A program made the translations under genes and the position numbers. The notes beneath the pieces are model-generated. The model was not told the DNA's origin. It saw only the letters and a program-made list of their open reading frames with translations, and made no database searches. Source: Candidatus Gastranaerophilales bacterium (lineage in GTDB: Bacteria; Cyanobacteriota; Vampirovibrionia; Gastranaerophilales; Gastranaerophilaceae). Taken from it: DNA of 64,000 bases. Of this stretch, positions 1 to 9,595 are shown piece by piece. The DNA lies in NCBI GenBank assembly GCA_944325595.1, contig CALVAQ010000008.1, positions 24,952 through 88,951 on the forward strand, given 5' to 3'. Each line of letters begins with the position of its first letter. Within the stretch, counting starts at the first letter, position 1.

Positions 1-1
1 C

Positions 2-2101
2 ATTGATGACAAAGTATTTGCCCCAAAACTCGTTAAAGCTGCAATAAGCAATGCAAAAAGCAAAATGCAGGATGCCTATACCTTTTCCACAAGAGCAAGA
101 GACTACAGAAGCCAGAAAATTGCAGAAATATACTATGAATACGAAAAACAGCTCATGGCAAACAATGCCATTGACTTTGATGACATGCTGCTATTGACTG
201 TAAACCTGTTATCTACAAACGAAGAAGTTAGAAACAAATACCACGAGAGGTTTTCACATATACTTGTAGATGAGTTTCAAGACACAAACATCAGCCAGTA
301 TATGCTAATCAGGCATCTGTACTCAAACGGCAAAACAGATGAAGAACTAAAAGGCAGAAGTCTCTGTGTCGTCGGGGATGTTGACCAGTCAATATACAGC
401 TGGAGAGGAGCAGACTACAAAATTATTCTCAACTTCCAATCTGATTACAAAAACTCAAAATTGATAAAACTGGAAAAAAATTACCGTTCCGTTGCCACAA
501 TCCTCGATGCTGCAAATGCGATTATTGTCCACAATACGGAACGTGTAAGCAAAAACCTGTACTCCACAAAAGGTCAGGGCGAAAAAATTGAAATATATGA
601 GTCACAGGACGAAGCAAATGAAGCATACTATATTGCAAAACAAATAAGAAACTACTCCGGTTCTTTAAATGATTGCGCCGTTTTGTACAGGACCAATGCA
701 CAATCAAGAGCGATAGAAGAAGCTTTGATATCTCAGGGTATCGCATACAGAATGGTGGGCGGACTCAAATTCTATGACAGAAAAGAAGTTAAAGACATAA
801 TTGCTTACCTGAAACTTTTGTACAACAGGCATGATTCTCAGAGTTTAAAAAGAATTATAAATGTACCGAAACGTTCTATTGGTGATACCACTGTCAAAAA
901 AATTCAGGAAATTGCGGATTCCATGGACTATTCAATGTATGATGTTCTAAAAAATATTGATGAATACGATGATTTTTCCGCAGGGGTAAAAGCAAAACTC
1001 AGAGCATTCCTTACTTTGCTGGACAAACTTGATGAAGAAAAAGGCAAGCTTTCACTGCCTGAATTTATTGCTTTTGTAATAGAAAAAACAGGATATCTCG
1101 CAGAATTGAAGCAGGAAGACACTGAAGAGTCGGAATCAAGAATAGAGAACCTTCAAGAGCTAGTTAACGTAGCAAGGGACTTTACGCCGGATGAAGAAGA
1201 TAATATTCTTGGTGAATTTCTTGCACAGGTAGCATTGGTAAGTGATTTGGACGAAACTCCGGATGCCGACAATGCTGTAACATTGATGACGCTGCATGCA
1301 GCAAAAGGGCTTGAGTTTGACACGGTATTTCTTGCAGGACTTGAAGAAGGAATTTTCCCTCACGGTCGTTCAATCGGAGAAAGCAGCAGCTGGCAAGATT
1401 TGGAAGAAGAACGCAGACTTATGTATGTCGGCGTAACAAGAGCGAAGAAAAAACTCTACATCACATATGCAAAACGAAGACAGATGTGGGGCAGAACGGA
1501 ATATTTTCAGCCCAGCAGATTTCTGGCAGAAATCCCTGAAAGCCTCACAGACAGGCATGTCAGTGATGATTCTATGTACTCTTCGAGCAGAAGTTCAACA
1601 TTCAAACAGGCTGTAAGCAAAATCAAATCAGACCGTTCGGGATATGTGGAAAAGACAAATTCTTTCGGTGCAAATTTTGTTGCACCTGTTTCCGGTCAAA
1701 CCGTACAAAGCATAAGCAAAGTAGTAAAACCAAAGCCAACCTACAAATCACCCGAACAAAAACAACAAAACAACTTTGTAAAAAGAGAGGCGTTTGTTGT
1801 AAAAAATGAAGCCAACAAAGCAAAAGACGAAGAAAAAATAAAAAAACTTCTCGAGGACAATCCGATTCAGCGGCTTCTTGAAGAAAGAAAGAAAAAAGAA
1901 GCGGCACAGGCTTCCGCAGATGCAAATACATCTGCACCAAAAGAATTTTCAAAAGGTGACAGAGTCTTTCACGGAAAATTCGGAATCGGGCATATTGAAG
2001 AAATAAAACAAATCGGTTCTTCAAAAATGTATGTTATTGATTTTGGCAAACAAGGCAAAAAAGCAGTAGACTCGCTTTATTCAAATCTGAAAAAGTTTTG
2101 A
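2..2101 (+). CDS. pcrA: ATP-dependent DNA helicase PcrA/UvrD (5' end outside window)
   Basis: Superfamily 1A 3'-5' DNA helicase used in repair and replication-fork maintenance. The frame is open from base 2, so the gene begins upstream and the Walker A motif is not in view. Visible motifs are the Walker B/DEFQDT box (LVDEFQDTN), VGDVDQSIYSWRGA (motif III), NYRS (motif IV), TLMTLHAAKGLEFD (motif V) and RRLMYVGVTRAKK (motif VI). A charged low-complexity linker of about 150 residues leads to a C-terminal Tudor-like domain (KGDRVFHGKFGIGHI), as in PcrA, where it can contact RNA polymerase. The GDVDQSIYSWRGA spelling and this tail fit PcrA better than Rep. About 699 residues are present. Confidence 0.95.
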   Translation: MDDKVFAPKLVKAAISNAKSKMQDAYTFSTRARDYRSQKIAEIYYEYEKQLMANNAIDFDDMLLLTVNLLSTNEEVRNKYHERFSHILVDEFQDTNISQYMLIRHLYSNGKTDEELKGRSLCVVGDVDQSIYSWRGADYKIILNFQSDYKNSKLIKLEKNYRSVATILDAANAIIVHNTERVSKNLYSTKGQGEKIEIYESQDEANEAYYIAKQIRNYSGSLNDCAVLYRTNAQSRAIEEALISQGIAYRMVGGLKFYDRKEVKDIIAYLKLLYNRHDSQSLKRIINVPKRSIGDTTVKKIQEIADSMDYSMYDVLKNIDEYDDFSAGVKAKLRAFLTLLDKLDEEKGKLSLPEFIAFVIEKTGYLAELKQEDTEESESRIENLQELVNVARDFTPDEEDNILGEFLAQVALVSDLDETPDADNAVTLMTLHAAKGLEFDTVFLAGLEEGIFPHGRSIGESSSWQDLEEERRLMYVGVTRAKKKLYITYAKRRQMWGRTEYFQPSRFLAEIPESLTDRHVSDDSMYSSSRSSTFKQAVSKIKSDRSGYVEKTNSFGANFVAPVSGQTVQSISKVVKPKPTYKSPEQKQQNNFVKREAFVVKNEANKAKDEEKIKKLLEDNPIQRLLEERKKKEAAQASADANTSAPKEFSKGDRVFHGKFGIGHIEEIKQIGSSKMYVIDFGKQGKKAVDSLYSNLKKF

Positions 2102-2245
2102 CGGAGATAATTGTTTCAGCAAAAACAAAATCTGTACTGTTTGTATCCAACAATACAAGCGATAATTGAAAAAATTGTTAATAAATTACATTTTTGGGTA
2201 TTTACTATATATGTTATATAAAATAGTGAAATATTAATAACTCTT

Positions 2246-2803
2246 ATGAAAAAATTTTTAGTATTTACAATTTTTGTTCTGATAGCGGTGTTATCCAACA
2301 ATACAGCAATTTCGCAAACATATCTAAATGAATTAAGCGGCACATATCCTTTTACCCAGAACATTATAAAAGTTTGGGTTGAGCAGCCCGAATACACCGG
2401 CATTGTTTCTGACAGTCTAAATGAATGGCGAAAAGCAGCTGGTGGCTGTATTAATTTCAGACTCGTTTCAAAAGAATCTATTGCCGATATAAAAGTCTAC
2501 TATCGAAATACTGTTATAAATAACGGGGAAAAGCTTAACGGTTTATGCACCTCTTATAGATACAAAGGTAAACGCACACGACTTGCTATTGCACAAATCG
2601 CACTATTAAATGTTAATACAAACAAACCTCGCTCCAGAGATGCACTGTTTTCTACAACGACTCATGAACTCGGACATGCACTGGGTCTAAGCGGACACTC
2701 CAGCGACAGAAATGACATAATGTACAATTATACAAATATGATATACGGCATTTACCCATCCGCAAAAGATTACAACACCATACGTGCACTTTACTGCAAG
2801 TAA
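2246..2803 (+). CDS. Secreted matrixin-like zinc metalloprotease
   Basis: The product has 185 residues with an N-terminal signal sequence (positively charged MKKF followed by a hydrophobic stretch to about residue 24). Near residue 140 it carries HELGHALGLSGHS followed by a DIMY Met-turn, the metzincin/matrixin (M10) zinc site. The third histidine is one residue later than in classical HExxHxxGxxH, giving HExxHxxGxxxH, an arrangement I recall from some bacterial matrixins. There is no propeptide or haemopexin domain, so this is a minimal catalytic unit. It is probably exported to the periplasm or medium; the substrate is unknown. The stop codon directly abuts the stop of the convergent nucleoside phosphorylase gene. 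No strong Shine-Dalgarno sequence is visible. Confidence 0.75.
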   Translation: MKKFLVFTIFVLIAVLSNNTAISQTYLNELSGTYPFTQNIIKVWVEQPEYTGIVSDSLNEWRKAAGGCINFRLVSKESIADIKVYYRNTVINNGEKLNGLCTSYRYKGKRTRLAIAQIALLNVNTNKPRSRDALFSTTTHELGHALGLSGHSSDRNDIMYNYTNMIYGIYPSAKDYNTIRALYCK

Positions 2804-4114
2804 TTATATTATTTTGTAAATCAAATTTCTCTGAGGCTGTTCATAATCCGAAAAAGTAAACGCATCTTTCAAAAATTCTTTTGCAAGAGAGAGTTTCTCT
2901 TCATCATTTGCATACAATGTAGCTATGACATCTCCTCTTGAAACCCTTTCTCCGTATATCTTGTTTAAATAGATACCTGCTGAGTAATCTATGGGGTCAG
3001 ACTTTCTCTCACGACCTGCACCGAGCAGTTTACACGCATACGCAGTTTTGTATGCATCAATGTTTTGGACATATCCGTCTTTTTCGGCATAAATACTTTC
3101 CGCAAATTCCGGCTGGGCAAACAATCGGTAATTGTCAACAACCAGAGGATTTCCGTTTTGCGATTTAACAAGCTTTCTGAAGCAATCAAGGGCAGCACCG
3201 GTCTCAATTGCATTTTGAATCTTCTGATATGCTTCTTCTTTTGAATTAGCTTTACCGAGTTCAACAAGAGTCAATGCAGCCATTTCATATGTAAGTTCTT
3301 TTATATCGGGTGTCATTACACCTTTCAAAAACTCGATTGATTCAATGACTTCAATAGCATTGCCTACAGCTCTGCCGAGAGGCTGCTCCATCGAGGTAAT
3401 CACTGCGTGAAATTTCTTTCCGAGTTTTGCAGCTATGTCAACCATCCATTGAGCCAGTTCGCAGGCTTTTTCCGGCGTTTTTATAAAAGCGCCGGAACCG
3501 TATTTTACATCAAGGACCACATAATCTGCACCGGAGGCAATTTTTTTGGACACAACAGATGAAGAAATCAAAGGTATTGCATCAACCGTTGCCGTAACAT
3601 CTCTCAAGGCATACAGTTTTCCGTCTGCAGGTGTAAGACGTTTTGTCTGCGCACCGATTGCAAGCCCGACATCTTTGACTTTTTCAATGAGTTCTTCCAC
3701 CTCCAAATCGGTTCTAAATCCGGGAATCGACTCGAGTTTGTCAATTGTTCCGCCGGTATGACCGAGACCTCTGCCCGATAGTTTTGCAATCGGAACGCCG
3801 CAAGCAGCCAGAAGAGGTATGAGAATGAGTGTAATTTTATCGCCCACCCCGCCTGTAGAATGCTTGTCTGCAACATGAGGACAAATGGAATGCAATGCCG
3901 AAAGGTCAATTGTTTCACCGGAATTTATTATAGCTTTTGTTAAATTTGCCGTTTCATCTATTGTCATTCCCTGAAAATATACAGCCATAAGCCAGGCAGA
4001 AACCTGATAATCCTCTGCTTTTCCGTTCATCAATGAATCAACAATAAATTGAATTTCTTCTTTTGTGTGCTCAAAACCTTTTTTCTTTTTTTCAATTAAA
4101 TCGACAAATCTCAC
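2804..4114 (-). CDS. pdp: Pyrimidine-nucleoside (thymidine) phosphorylase
   Basis: Cytoplasmic nucleoside salvage enzyme that splits thymidine or uridine with phosphate to base plus (deoxy)ribose 1-phosphate. The family signature lies near residues 80-120 (DKHSTGGVGDK, then SGRGLGHTGGTIDKLESI), and a three-domain length of about 436 residues is normal. The longest frame begins at 4120, but a GAGG Shine-Dalgarno sequence sits about 6 bases before the GTG at 4114. That start gives MRFVDLIEKK, the usual family N-terminus, so it was chosen. DeoA and Pdp are hard to separate by eye; length and N-terminus favour the Pdp type. It stands alone, without deoC or deoB next to it. Confidence 0.92.
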   Translation of the reverse strand: MRFVDLIEKKKKGFEHTKEEIQFIVDSLMNGKAEDYQVSAWLMAVYFQGMTIDETANLTKAIINSGETIDLSALHSICPHVADKHSTGGVGDKITLILIPLLAACGVPIAKLSGRGLGHTGGTIDKLESIPGFRTDLEVEELIEKVKDVGLAIGAQTKRLTPADGKLYALRDVTATVDAIPLISSSVVSKKIASGADYVVLDVKYGSGAFIKTPEKACELAQWMVDIAAKLGKKFHAVITSMEQPLGRAVGNAIEVIESIEFLKGVMTPDIKELTYEMAALTLVELGKANSKEEAYQKIQNAIETGAALDCFRKLVKSQNGNPLVVDNYRLFAQPEFAESIYAEKDGYVQNIDAYKTAYACKLLGAGRERKSDPIDYSAGIYLNKIYGERVSRGDVIATLYANDEEKLSLAKEFLKDAFTFSDYEQPQRNLIYKII

Positions 4115-4278
4115 ATTCACCTCAAAATCAGTTCTTTACTTTATTTAAAGATATCATATTTATTGATTTTTATAAACGCTTAACAAAACTTAAACATATG
4201 CTAAAGTTTTTTTCCTGCCTTTCCGATATACAGCATGTGTATGAAGATATAAAAAGACCAATAACGTAGTATAAAAAT

Positions 4279-4602
4279 ATGGATGTGCAGGATATCGTAA
4301 CAGAAGATAAAGAGCTGAAGGAAGTCGGGCTGGAACTTATGTTTTTGACTCCCGAAAAGTGCAGCCATGAGGACGGAATCACCGCAGTAGAACTGAGCCG
4401 TCAGTTGAATATGCCTATTGATACCGTGAAAAAAAAGCTAAAAATTCTGTTTGATAAAGGAATTGTTCAGGTAAAAGGCATAAATCCGAAAATCTGGAAG
4501 TTTAATGAATACAATTTCCAAAGAATGGATGAAGAAGACGAGGTATACTTGCTGCTTTGCAGTTTTGATGATGTAGACTTTGACAGGTATTTTTCGTACT
4601 GA
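4279..4602 (+). CDS. Small winged-helix-like protein
   Basis: The product has 107 residues. The middle part (about 33-75, with GITAVELSRQLNMPIDTVKKKLKILFDKGIV in three helix-like stretches) looks like a winged helix-turn-helix of the MarR/ArsR general type. It is followed by an acidic, aromatic C-terminus ending in DFDRYFSY. I do not recognise a specific family. It could be a small transcription regulator or a nucleic-acid-binding adaptor. It is transcribed divergently from the nucleoside phosphorylase gene, but nothing directly shows that it regulates it. A weak TATAAA-like stretch lies just ahead of the ATG, and no clear Shine-Dalgarno sequence is visible. Confidence 0.6.
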   Translation: MDVQDIVTEDKELKEVGLELMFLTPEKCSHEDGITAVELSRQLNMPIDTVKKKLKILFDKGIVQVKGINPKIWKFNEYNFQRMDEEDEVYLLLCSFDDVDFDRYFSY

Positions 4603-4698
4603 TTTAGTTTGTTTATAAATCCTTTCTTTCAACCAGTTTTACAAAAGAAGGTGCGAAAAACACAAAACATGAAAACAAACTTTATTGCTACAATTATA

Positions 4699-5316
4699 CT
4701 ATTTTTTGAACATATTATTTACAATTCTTTTTGTATCTTCAAAGACTTGTTCAATAGAATTGTCTGCATTTACGACTTTAATTCTTTCGGGTTCGGTTTT
4801 AGCAAGCTCGAGATATCCGAAACGTACTTTTTTATGAAATTCAATTCCTGCCGCTTCCATCCTGTCTTTTTCGTCGCCGACACGCAGCTGAGCAACTTCC
4901 GTAGAAACATCAAAGACTATAGTCAAATCCGGTTTCATGCCTGCTGTTGCAAGGTTATTAAGATATGTGAGTTCTTCAATATTTTCGCCTCTGCCATATC
5001 CCTGATACGCAATAGTAGAATCGGTATGTCTGTCACAGATGACGATTTTTCCTTCCGCTACTGCCGGTTTTATTACATGTTCAATATTTTGAGACCTGTC
5101 AGCAAGAAACAAAAAAGCCTCGCATCTTGGCGCAACTTCTCCGTCATAATACAAAAGGAGCTCTCTGATTCTCTGTCCCAACCCTATAGAACCGGGTTCT
5201 CTGGTCCAAACAACCTCATAGCCCTGCTGTTCAAGATACTCCTGCAAAAGTCTTGACTGCGTGGTTTTGCCGCAGCCGTCAGCACCTTCAAGTGTAATAA
5301 AATATCCTCTTCTCAT
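4699..5316 (-). CDS. tmk: Thymidylate kinase
   Basis: dTMP kinase of the dTTP pathway, cytoplasmic, 205 residues (normal length). The P-loop is at residues 10-17 (EGADGCGKTTQS), with a DRHTDSTIAYQGYGRG segment carrying the catalytic DR[YH] motif and a lid region after it. It follows serS on the same strand with a 14-base gap, so the two are probably co-transcribed. A 215-codon frame antisense to it is a coding shadow. Confidence 0.95.
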   Translation of the reverse strand: MRRGYFITLEGADGCGKTTQSRLLQEYLEQQGYEVVWTREPGSIGLGQRIRELLLYYDGEVAPRCEAFLFLADRSQNIEHVIKPAVAEGKIVICDRHTDSTIAYQGYGRGENIEELTYLNNLATAGMKPDLTIVFDVSTEVAQLRVGDEKDRMEAAGIEFHKKVRFGYLELAKTEPERIKVVNADNSIEQVFEDTKRIVNNMFKK

Positions 5317-5330
5317 ACAAAAAAGCCCGC

Positions 5331-6596
5331 CTATATTCTGTCAAAGCCGGTATATTTTTGAAGGACTTCAGGAATAAGAATTGTTCCGTCTTCCTGCTGG
5401 AAGTTTTCAACTATAGCGGCAAATGTTCTTCCCACAGCAAGACCTGAGCCGTTCATTGTATAGCAATAATTGACTTTGCCGGTTTCTTTGCTTCTGTATT
5501 TCAAGCCGGCACGGCGTGCCTGAAAATCACCGAATACAGAGCAGCTTGATATTTCTTTATAGCTGTTGTAAGAAGGCATCCAGACCTCAAGGTCATAGCA
5601 TTTTCTTGCGGAAAAACCGATATCGCCGGTGCTTAATTCCATTCTTCTGTACGGAAGATTGAGCATTTCAAGCATTTCTTCAGCATCTCTGGTGAGTTTT
5701 TCGTGCTCTTCCGGTGCCTGTTCAGGCGTAGTAAGTTTTACGAGTTCCACTTTATTAAACTGGTGAACCCTAATCAACCCTCTTGTGTCTTTACCTGCGG
5801 AACCGGCCTCCCTTCTAAAACACGGAGTGTAAGCAGTCATACATTTCGGCAGGTCATCTTCAGACAAAATCTCGTTACAATAGATATTTGTAACGGGAAC
5901 TTCCGCTGTCGGAATCAAATACAAATCTTCGTCAACGCATTTGTACATATCTTCTTTAAATTTCGGCAGTTGCCCCGTGCCTGTCATTGCCATTCCGTTA
6001 ACAAGAACCGGCGGAAGAATTTCTTCATAGCCGTGTTTTGAAGTATGAACGTCAAGAAAGAAGTTTATAATAGCTCTTTCGAGTTTTGCGCCTTTGTTTT
6101 TGTAAATATAAAATCTTGACTGAGAGATTTTTACACCTCTTTCAAAATCGACGAGGTCTTTTTCTACAGTCAAATCCCAGTGCGGTTTTTGTTCAAAAGA
6201 CGGTTTTGAAACTTCTCCGACAACCTTTACAACTCTGTTTGCCGAATCATCAGGACCTATCGGAATATTCTCATCCGGCATATTAGGAATGCTCAAAAGC
6301 AGATTTTTTTGTTTTTCATTTAATTCAACTTCTTTTTCTTCTAGTGTTTTTATTTCATCACCGAGTTTACGGACATCTTCTTGTATTGCATCTGTATTTT
6401 CGCCGTTCTTTTTCATCATACCGATTTTTTGAGATTCGGCTTTTCTTTTTGCACGAAGTTCATCTGCTTCTGTTTGAACTTTTCTTCTTTCAACATCTAT
6501 TTCAAGAACCTCATTTATGCTCAAATCAGGATTTCTTCTTTTCAGCAGTTCATTAACTTTTTCAGGATTTTCTCTGATAATTTTGATGTCTAACAT
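5331..6596 (-). CDS. serS: Seryl-tRNA synthetase
   Basis: Class IIa aminoacyl-tRNA synthetase charging tRNA-Ser, 421 residues (normal). An N-terminal tRNA-binding coiled-coil arm occupies about residues 1-105, rich in K/E heptads. The catalytic core has TAEVPVTN, motif 2 (FRREAGSAGKDTRGL) and motif 3 (GSGLAVGRTFAAI). A GAAAGAG Shine-Dalgarno sequence precedes the ATG. It is the first gene of a short serS-tmk unit. Confidence 0.97.
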   Translation of the reverse strand: MLDIKIIRENPEKVNELLKRRNPDLSINEVLEIDVERRKVQTEADELRAKRKAESQKIGMMKKNGENTDAIQEDVRKLGDEIKTLEEKEVELNEKQKNLLLSIPNMPDENIPIGPDDSANRVVKVVGEVSKPSFEQKPHWDLTVEKDLVDFERGVKISQSRFYIYKNKGAKLERAIINFFLDVHTSKHGYEEILPPVLVNGMAMTGTGQLPKFKEDMYKCVDEDLYLIPTAEVPVTNIYCNEILSEDDLPKCMTAYTPCFRREAGSAGKDTRGLIRVHQFNKVELVKLTTPEQAPEEHEKLTRDAEEMLEMLNLPYRRMELSTGDIGFSARKCYDLEVWMPSYNSYKEISSCSVFGDFQARRAGLKYRSKETGKVNYCYTMNGSGLAVGRTFAAIVENFQQEDGTILIPEVLQKYTGFDRI

Positions 6597-6685
6597 AAAA
6601 AACTCTTTCTAATTCCCAATACTTTCGTGACTTAATTTTATAAAAAAATAATTGAAAAATCCAGAAAATTAATTAAAATAGTTGT

Positions 6686-7273
6686 ATGAAAAGATTTCTT
6701 TCATTACTGTTTATAGCTGTTTTTGCCTTTTGCGGCATATCTTGTTTTGTGCAGAAGTCTCACGCTGAAACACAGCTTAGGAACTACAAAGCAATAAAAC
6801 TGGCAAAAGGCTCATTTTTAAAAGCAATCAGCCAGCGGGACATTTCTACCTCTACGGCAAAAGTAGGCGACGTGCAGTATTTTACCAATCCGGAGGATGT
6901 CTTTGTCGGTGAATCAAAAATTATACCGAAAAATTCCGTATATCTAGGGGAAGTTGAACAGATAATAGAAGCTGTTGAAGGCATAAATGCATCTATGAAA
7001 ATAAAAATATACAAGGTTATTACCCCCGACAGGAAAGAATACGCTATAGATGCCAATGTGTATAAAAACGGCTCAACAATGATTGGCGGAGAGTTGACAG
7101 AAGTAGCCTACTATACAAGAATCCCGCACTATGCAGGCACCTGGAAAAAAGGTGTTTTGCAGTTTGTTCCGACATCAATCAGGGCAATGGGTCGTCCTAC
7201 GGTAATCAGAGCGGGAGATGAAGTCACTTTTATAATAAACAGTGATATGGGACTGTACAATCCGCAGAAGTAA
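6686..7273 (+). CDS. Exported beta-rich protein of unknown function
   Basis: The product has 195 residues with a clear signal sequence (MKRF then a hydrophobic core, probable cleavage after SHA near residue 28). The mature part is rich in beta-prone residues with a repeated pattern of V/I-x-G/K-D/x-V-x-F, and ends NSDMGLYNPQK. The phrase RAGDEVTFII near the end resembles the 'solubility/pore' beta domains of secretion-associated periplasmic proteins, but I cannot name a family. A second exported protein at 17.5-18.0 kb has a comparable layout (VPAGTEIVLGL early, KFLIFKKGQNVVIYPSQ late). The two may be distant relatives acting at the cell envelope. Confidence 0.6.
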   Translation: MKRFLSLLFIAVFAFCGISCFVQKSHAETQLRNYKAIKLAKGSFLKAISQRDISTSTAKVGDVQYFTNPEDVFVGESKIIPKNSVYLGEVEQIIEAVEGINASMKIKIYKVITPDRKEYAIDANVYKNGSTMIGGELTEVAYYTRIPHYAGTWKKGVLQFVPTSIRAMGRPTVIRAGDEVTFIINSDMGLYNPQK

Positions 7274-7367
7274 GCTTAATGTTTTAAAAAATTTTGATTC
7301 ATTTTGTTGATATATTTTCGTTTTTTATTTATAAATATCAGTATTAAGCAACAAAACTCTAAAGGTC

Positions 7368-8321
7368 ATGCCTGATTACCAAACGATGGATTTTAATATC
7401 ATTGCATCTGACTGTCTGATAGCCACAAATACTGACAGCAAAAGAGTTATTGACCTTTTGGAAGCATTAAAAGAAAAATATACGGACATTGAACTTATTG
7501 CTATTTTCAATTATTTCCTGAAAATAGAATACAATTCCGATGTACTGTGCTGGCTTGTACGGACACTGGACAAATACAGAGATTCTTCTTCACTGGAGCC
7601 TTTGACGGAACTCCTTTTGATGAAAGACCACACCCCCAGTGCTGATTATGACAGAGAATATTACACAAATGTCAGGGTGCTCTGCGCAAAAGCAATTTCA
7701 AATCTAAAAGATCACTCATCAGTACATGTTTTGATGCACTGCCTCAATGATAAAAATGAAAACTACAAAATACGTCTCAGCTGCGCCGATGCACTCGGCA
7801 GACTCGGTGACAAATATGCTGTTACAACACTGATGGATGTTGTTTCAGATGAAGAAGAAAAGTCGGTATACATCAGAGAATCCGCAGCAGTAGCGCTCGG
7901 ACTGATAGGCGATATCAGGGCTGTTGACTCGCTTGTTGGCATCCTTGAAACAAAAAACGGAATAATGGACAAATTTACATATCTCAAAGAGAAAGTGGTA
8001 GAAGCAATTTGTAAACTTAATCCGAACAAAACAGACAGGGTATTTAAAGCTCTTAAAAATTCATTGTCGGATGAAAATCCGCAGGTCAGAATAAATGCAA
8101 TTGAAGCGCTTATGGATTACGAAACCGATGAAGCAGCTGAATTGATAAAAAATATGCTGAAAGACGAAGATGACGAAGTTCAAAGAAATGCCGTAATTGC
8201 TTTGTACAATATGCAGGGAGAAAATATCCTCAAAGAAATAATAAGTACAAACGGATATTCAAATCTATGCAAAGAAGAGGCCCGGACTATACTGGAAGAA
8301 GAGAGTGAAGATGGAGAGTAA
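7368..8321 (+). CDS. HEAT-repeat protein
   Basis: The product has 317 residues built from HEAT/PBS-lyase-type helical repeats, recognisable as alternating motifs such as RLSCADALGRLGDKYAVTTL, RESAAVALGLIGDIRAVDSL and RINAIEALMDYETDEAAEL. The fold is an alpha-solenoid for protein-protein contact; no catalytic residues are evident. Its last codons overlap the start of queC, so the two are translationally coupled. In Cyanobacteria such repeats occur in phycobilin lyases, but nothing else here supports that role. The AAAGG before the ATG is unusually close (2 bases), so the exact start is uncertain. Confidence 0.75.
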   Translation: MPDYQTMDFNIIASDCLIATNTDSKRVIDLLEALKEKYTDIELIAIFNYFLKIEYNSDVLCWLVRTLDKYRDSSSLEPLTELLLMKDHTPSADYDREYYTNVRVLCAKAISNLKDHSSVHVLMHCLNDKNENYKIRLSCADALGRLGDKYAVTTLMDVVSDEEEKSVYIRESAAVALGLIGDIRAVDSLVGILETKNGIMDKFTYLKEKVVEAICKLNPNKTDRVFKALKNSLSDENPQVRINAIEALMDYETDEAAELIKNMLKDEDDEVQRNAVIALYNMQGENILKEIISTNGYSNLCKEEARTILEEESEDGE

Positions 8322-9000
8322 AAAGGCTGTTATACTTTTGTCCGGCGGTTTGGACTCCGTTGTTTCTATGGCTGTTGCAAAAGAACAGATGATAGATTTT
8401 GAACTTGCTTTGACTTTTAACTACGGACAAAAATCATACAAAAAAGAAATTGCCGCCTCATCAGCAATAGCAAATTATTACGGAATAGCCCATAAATGCA
8501 TTGAGCTTGATTGGCTCAAAGAAATCACAAACACATCGCTCGTATCAGAAGAGAATGTCCCCGAAGTATCACAAAATGAGCTTGATGACAGTGTTTTAAC
8601 TAAAGAAAGTATGAAAAATGTTTGGGTGCCGAACAGAAACGGGCTTTTTATCAATATTGCCGCAGCATATGCCGATTCTTTCGGATATGATTATATAGTT
8701 ATAGGCGCAAACAGCGAAGAAGCAAAAACATTTTCCGACAATTCAAAAGAATTTGTTGAAGATACAAATAAAACACTTGAAACATCAACAAACAAAGACA
8801 TAAAAGTGCTTGCACCTCTTATTGAATACGACAAAGAAACTATTGTAAAAAAAGCGCTGGAATTAAATGTACCGCTAAACCTTGTAAACAGTTGTTACAA
8901 TAATACACCGAAACATTGCGGAAAGTGTGAATCCTGTAACAGACTAAAAAGAGCACTGGAAAGTGCCGGTGCTTATGAATTGATAGAAAAATTATTTTAA
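8311..9000 (+). CDS. queC: 7-cyano-7-deazaguanine (preQ0) synthase QueC
   Basis: ATP-dependent conversion of 7-carboxy-7-deazaguanine to preQ0 in queuosine biosynthesis. The PP-loop SGGLDSVV lies near the N-terminus and a zinc site, CGKCESCNRLKR, near the C-terminus (with an upstream C in NSCYNN). Length is about 229 residues, typical. The frame can start at GTG 8305, but ATG 8311 (MESKKAV) matches family N-termini. Both lie inside the end of the HEAT gene. A queD homologue sits at 41.8-42.2 kb; queE is not in the window. Confidence 0.93.
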   Translation: MESKKAVILLSGGLDSVVSMAVAKEQMIDFELALTFNYGQKSYKKEIAASSAIANYYGIAHKCIELDWLKEITNTSLVSEENVPEVSQNELDDSVLTKESMKNVWVPNRNGLFINIAAAYADSFGYDYIVIGANSEEAKTFSDNSKEFVEDTNKTLETSTNKDIKVLAPLIEYDKETIVKKALELNVPLNLVNSCYNNTPKHCGKCESCNRLKRALESAGAYELIEKLF

Positions 9001-9016
9001 ATAAACCGGAGACAAG

Positions 9017-9592
9017 ATGAAATCACTATTTATTGACAAAGAAATAAAATACATAGGCAGCCAGCTTGCGCCTCACTGGATATACAAAAACTTTCATATC
9101 CTCGGAGATGCAATAGTCGCATTCACGGGGGAAATGGATGTAAAAATCACAGAGATGGTCGATATTGAAGATGTTATCACAAATTCTCCCATTTACAGCA
9201 AAAAAATGGTGAGTTTTATAATTGAACAGTTTGGAATAAGTCTTTCTGAATGCGTGCTAAGGCAGCGCTTTTTGATATGTATAATCATTGAAGAGCTTAG
9301 AAAAATACTGGGTGACAGCTTCAAAATCTCAAGAAGCGGTGATGATATTTTTGTTGAAATAGACGGCAAGAACAAGAAATTATCCGTATCTATTGCCACA
9401 AAATCCACCACTTCAGGATTGATTCATACAGGATTAAACATCAATCCCGAGGGCGCACCGATTGATGCTTGCGGTTTGACAACAGATCTCGGAATAACAG
9501 ACATTGAAAAATTTGCTAAAAATGTCATGAAAAGGTATATTGAAGAAAACGATGAAATTTTAGATGCTACTTGTAAAGTCAGAGGAGTATAA
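9017..9592 (+). CDS. DUF366 family protein
   Basis: The product has 191 residues and matches my recall of the uncharacterised DUF366 family, with an early QLAPHWIYKNF segment, a central basic stretch and ATKSTTSGLIHTGLNI followed by GAPIDACGL. No established function is known to me. It lies 16 bases after queC and ends immediately before a SPOR-domain gene, so it belongs to a HEAT-queC-DUF366-SPOR operon. A role beside queuosine synthesis is possible from context only. Confidence 0.7.
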   Translation: MKSLFIDKEIKYIGSQLAPHWIYKNFHILGDAIVAFTGEMDVKITEMVDIEDVITNSPIYSKKMVSFIIEQFGISLSECVLRQRFLICIIIEELRKILGDSFKISRSGDDIFVEIDGKNKKLSVSIATKSTTSGLIHTGLNINPEGAPIDACGLTTDLGITDIEKFAKNVMKRYIEENDEILDATCKVRGV

Positions 9593-9595
9593 TTG

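Noticed and set aside
4609..5256. 215-codon frame on the + strand
   Set aside because: Antisense shadow of tmk; no plausible Shine-Dalgarno sequence and Phe/Ser/Lys-rich composition typical of reversed AT-rich coding DNA.
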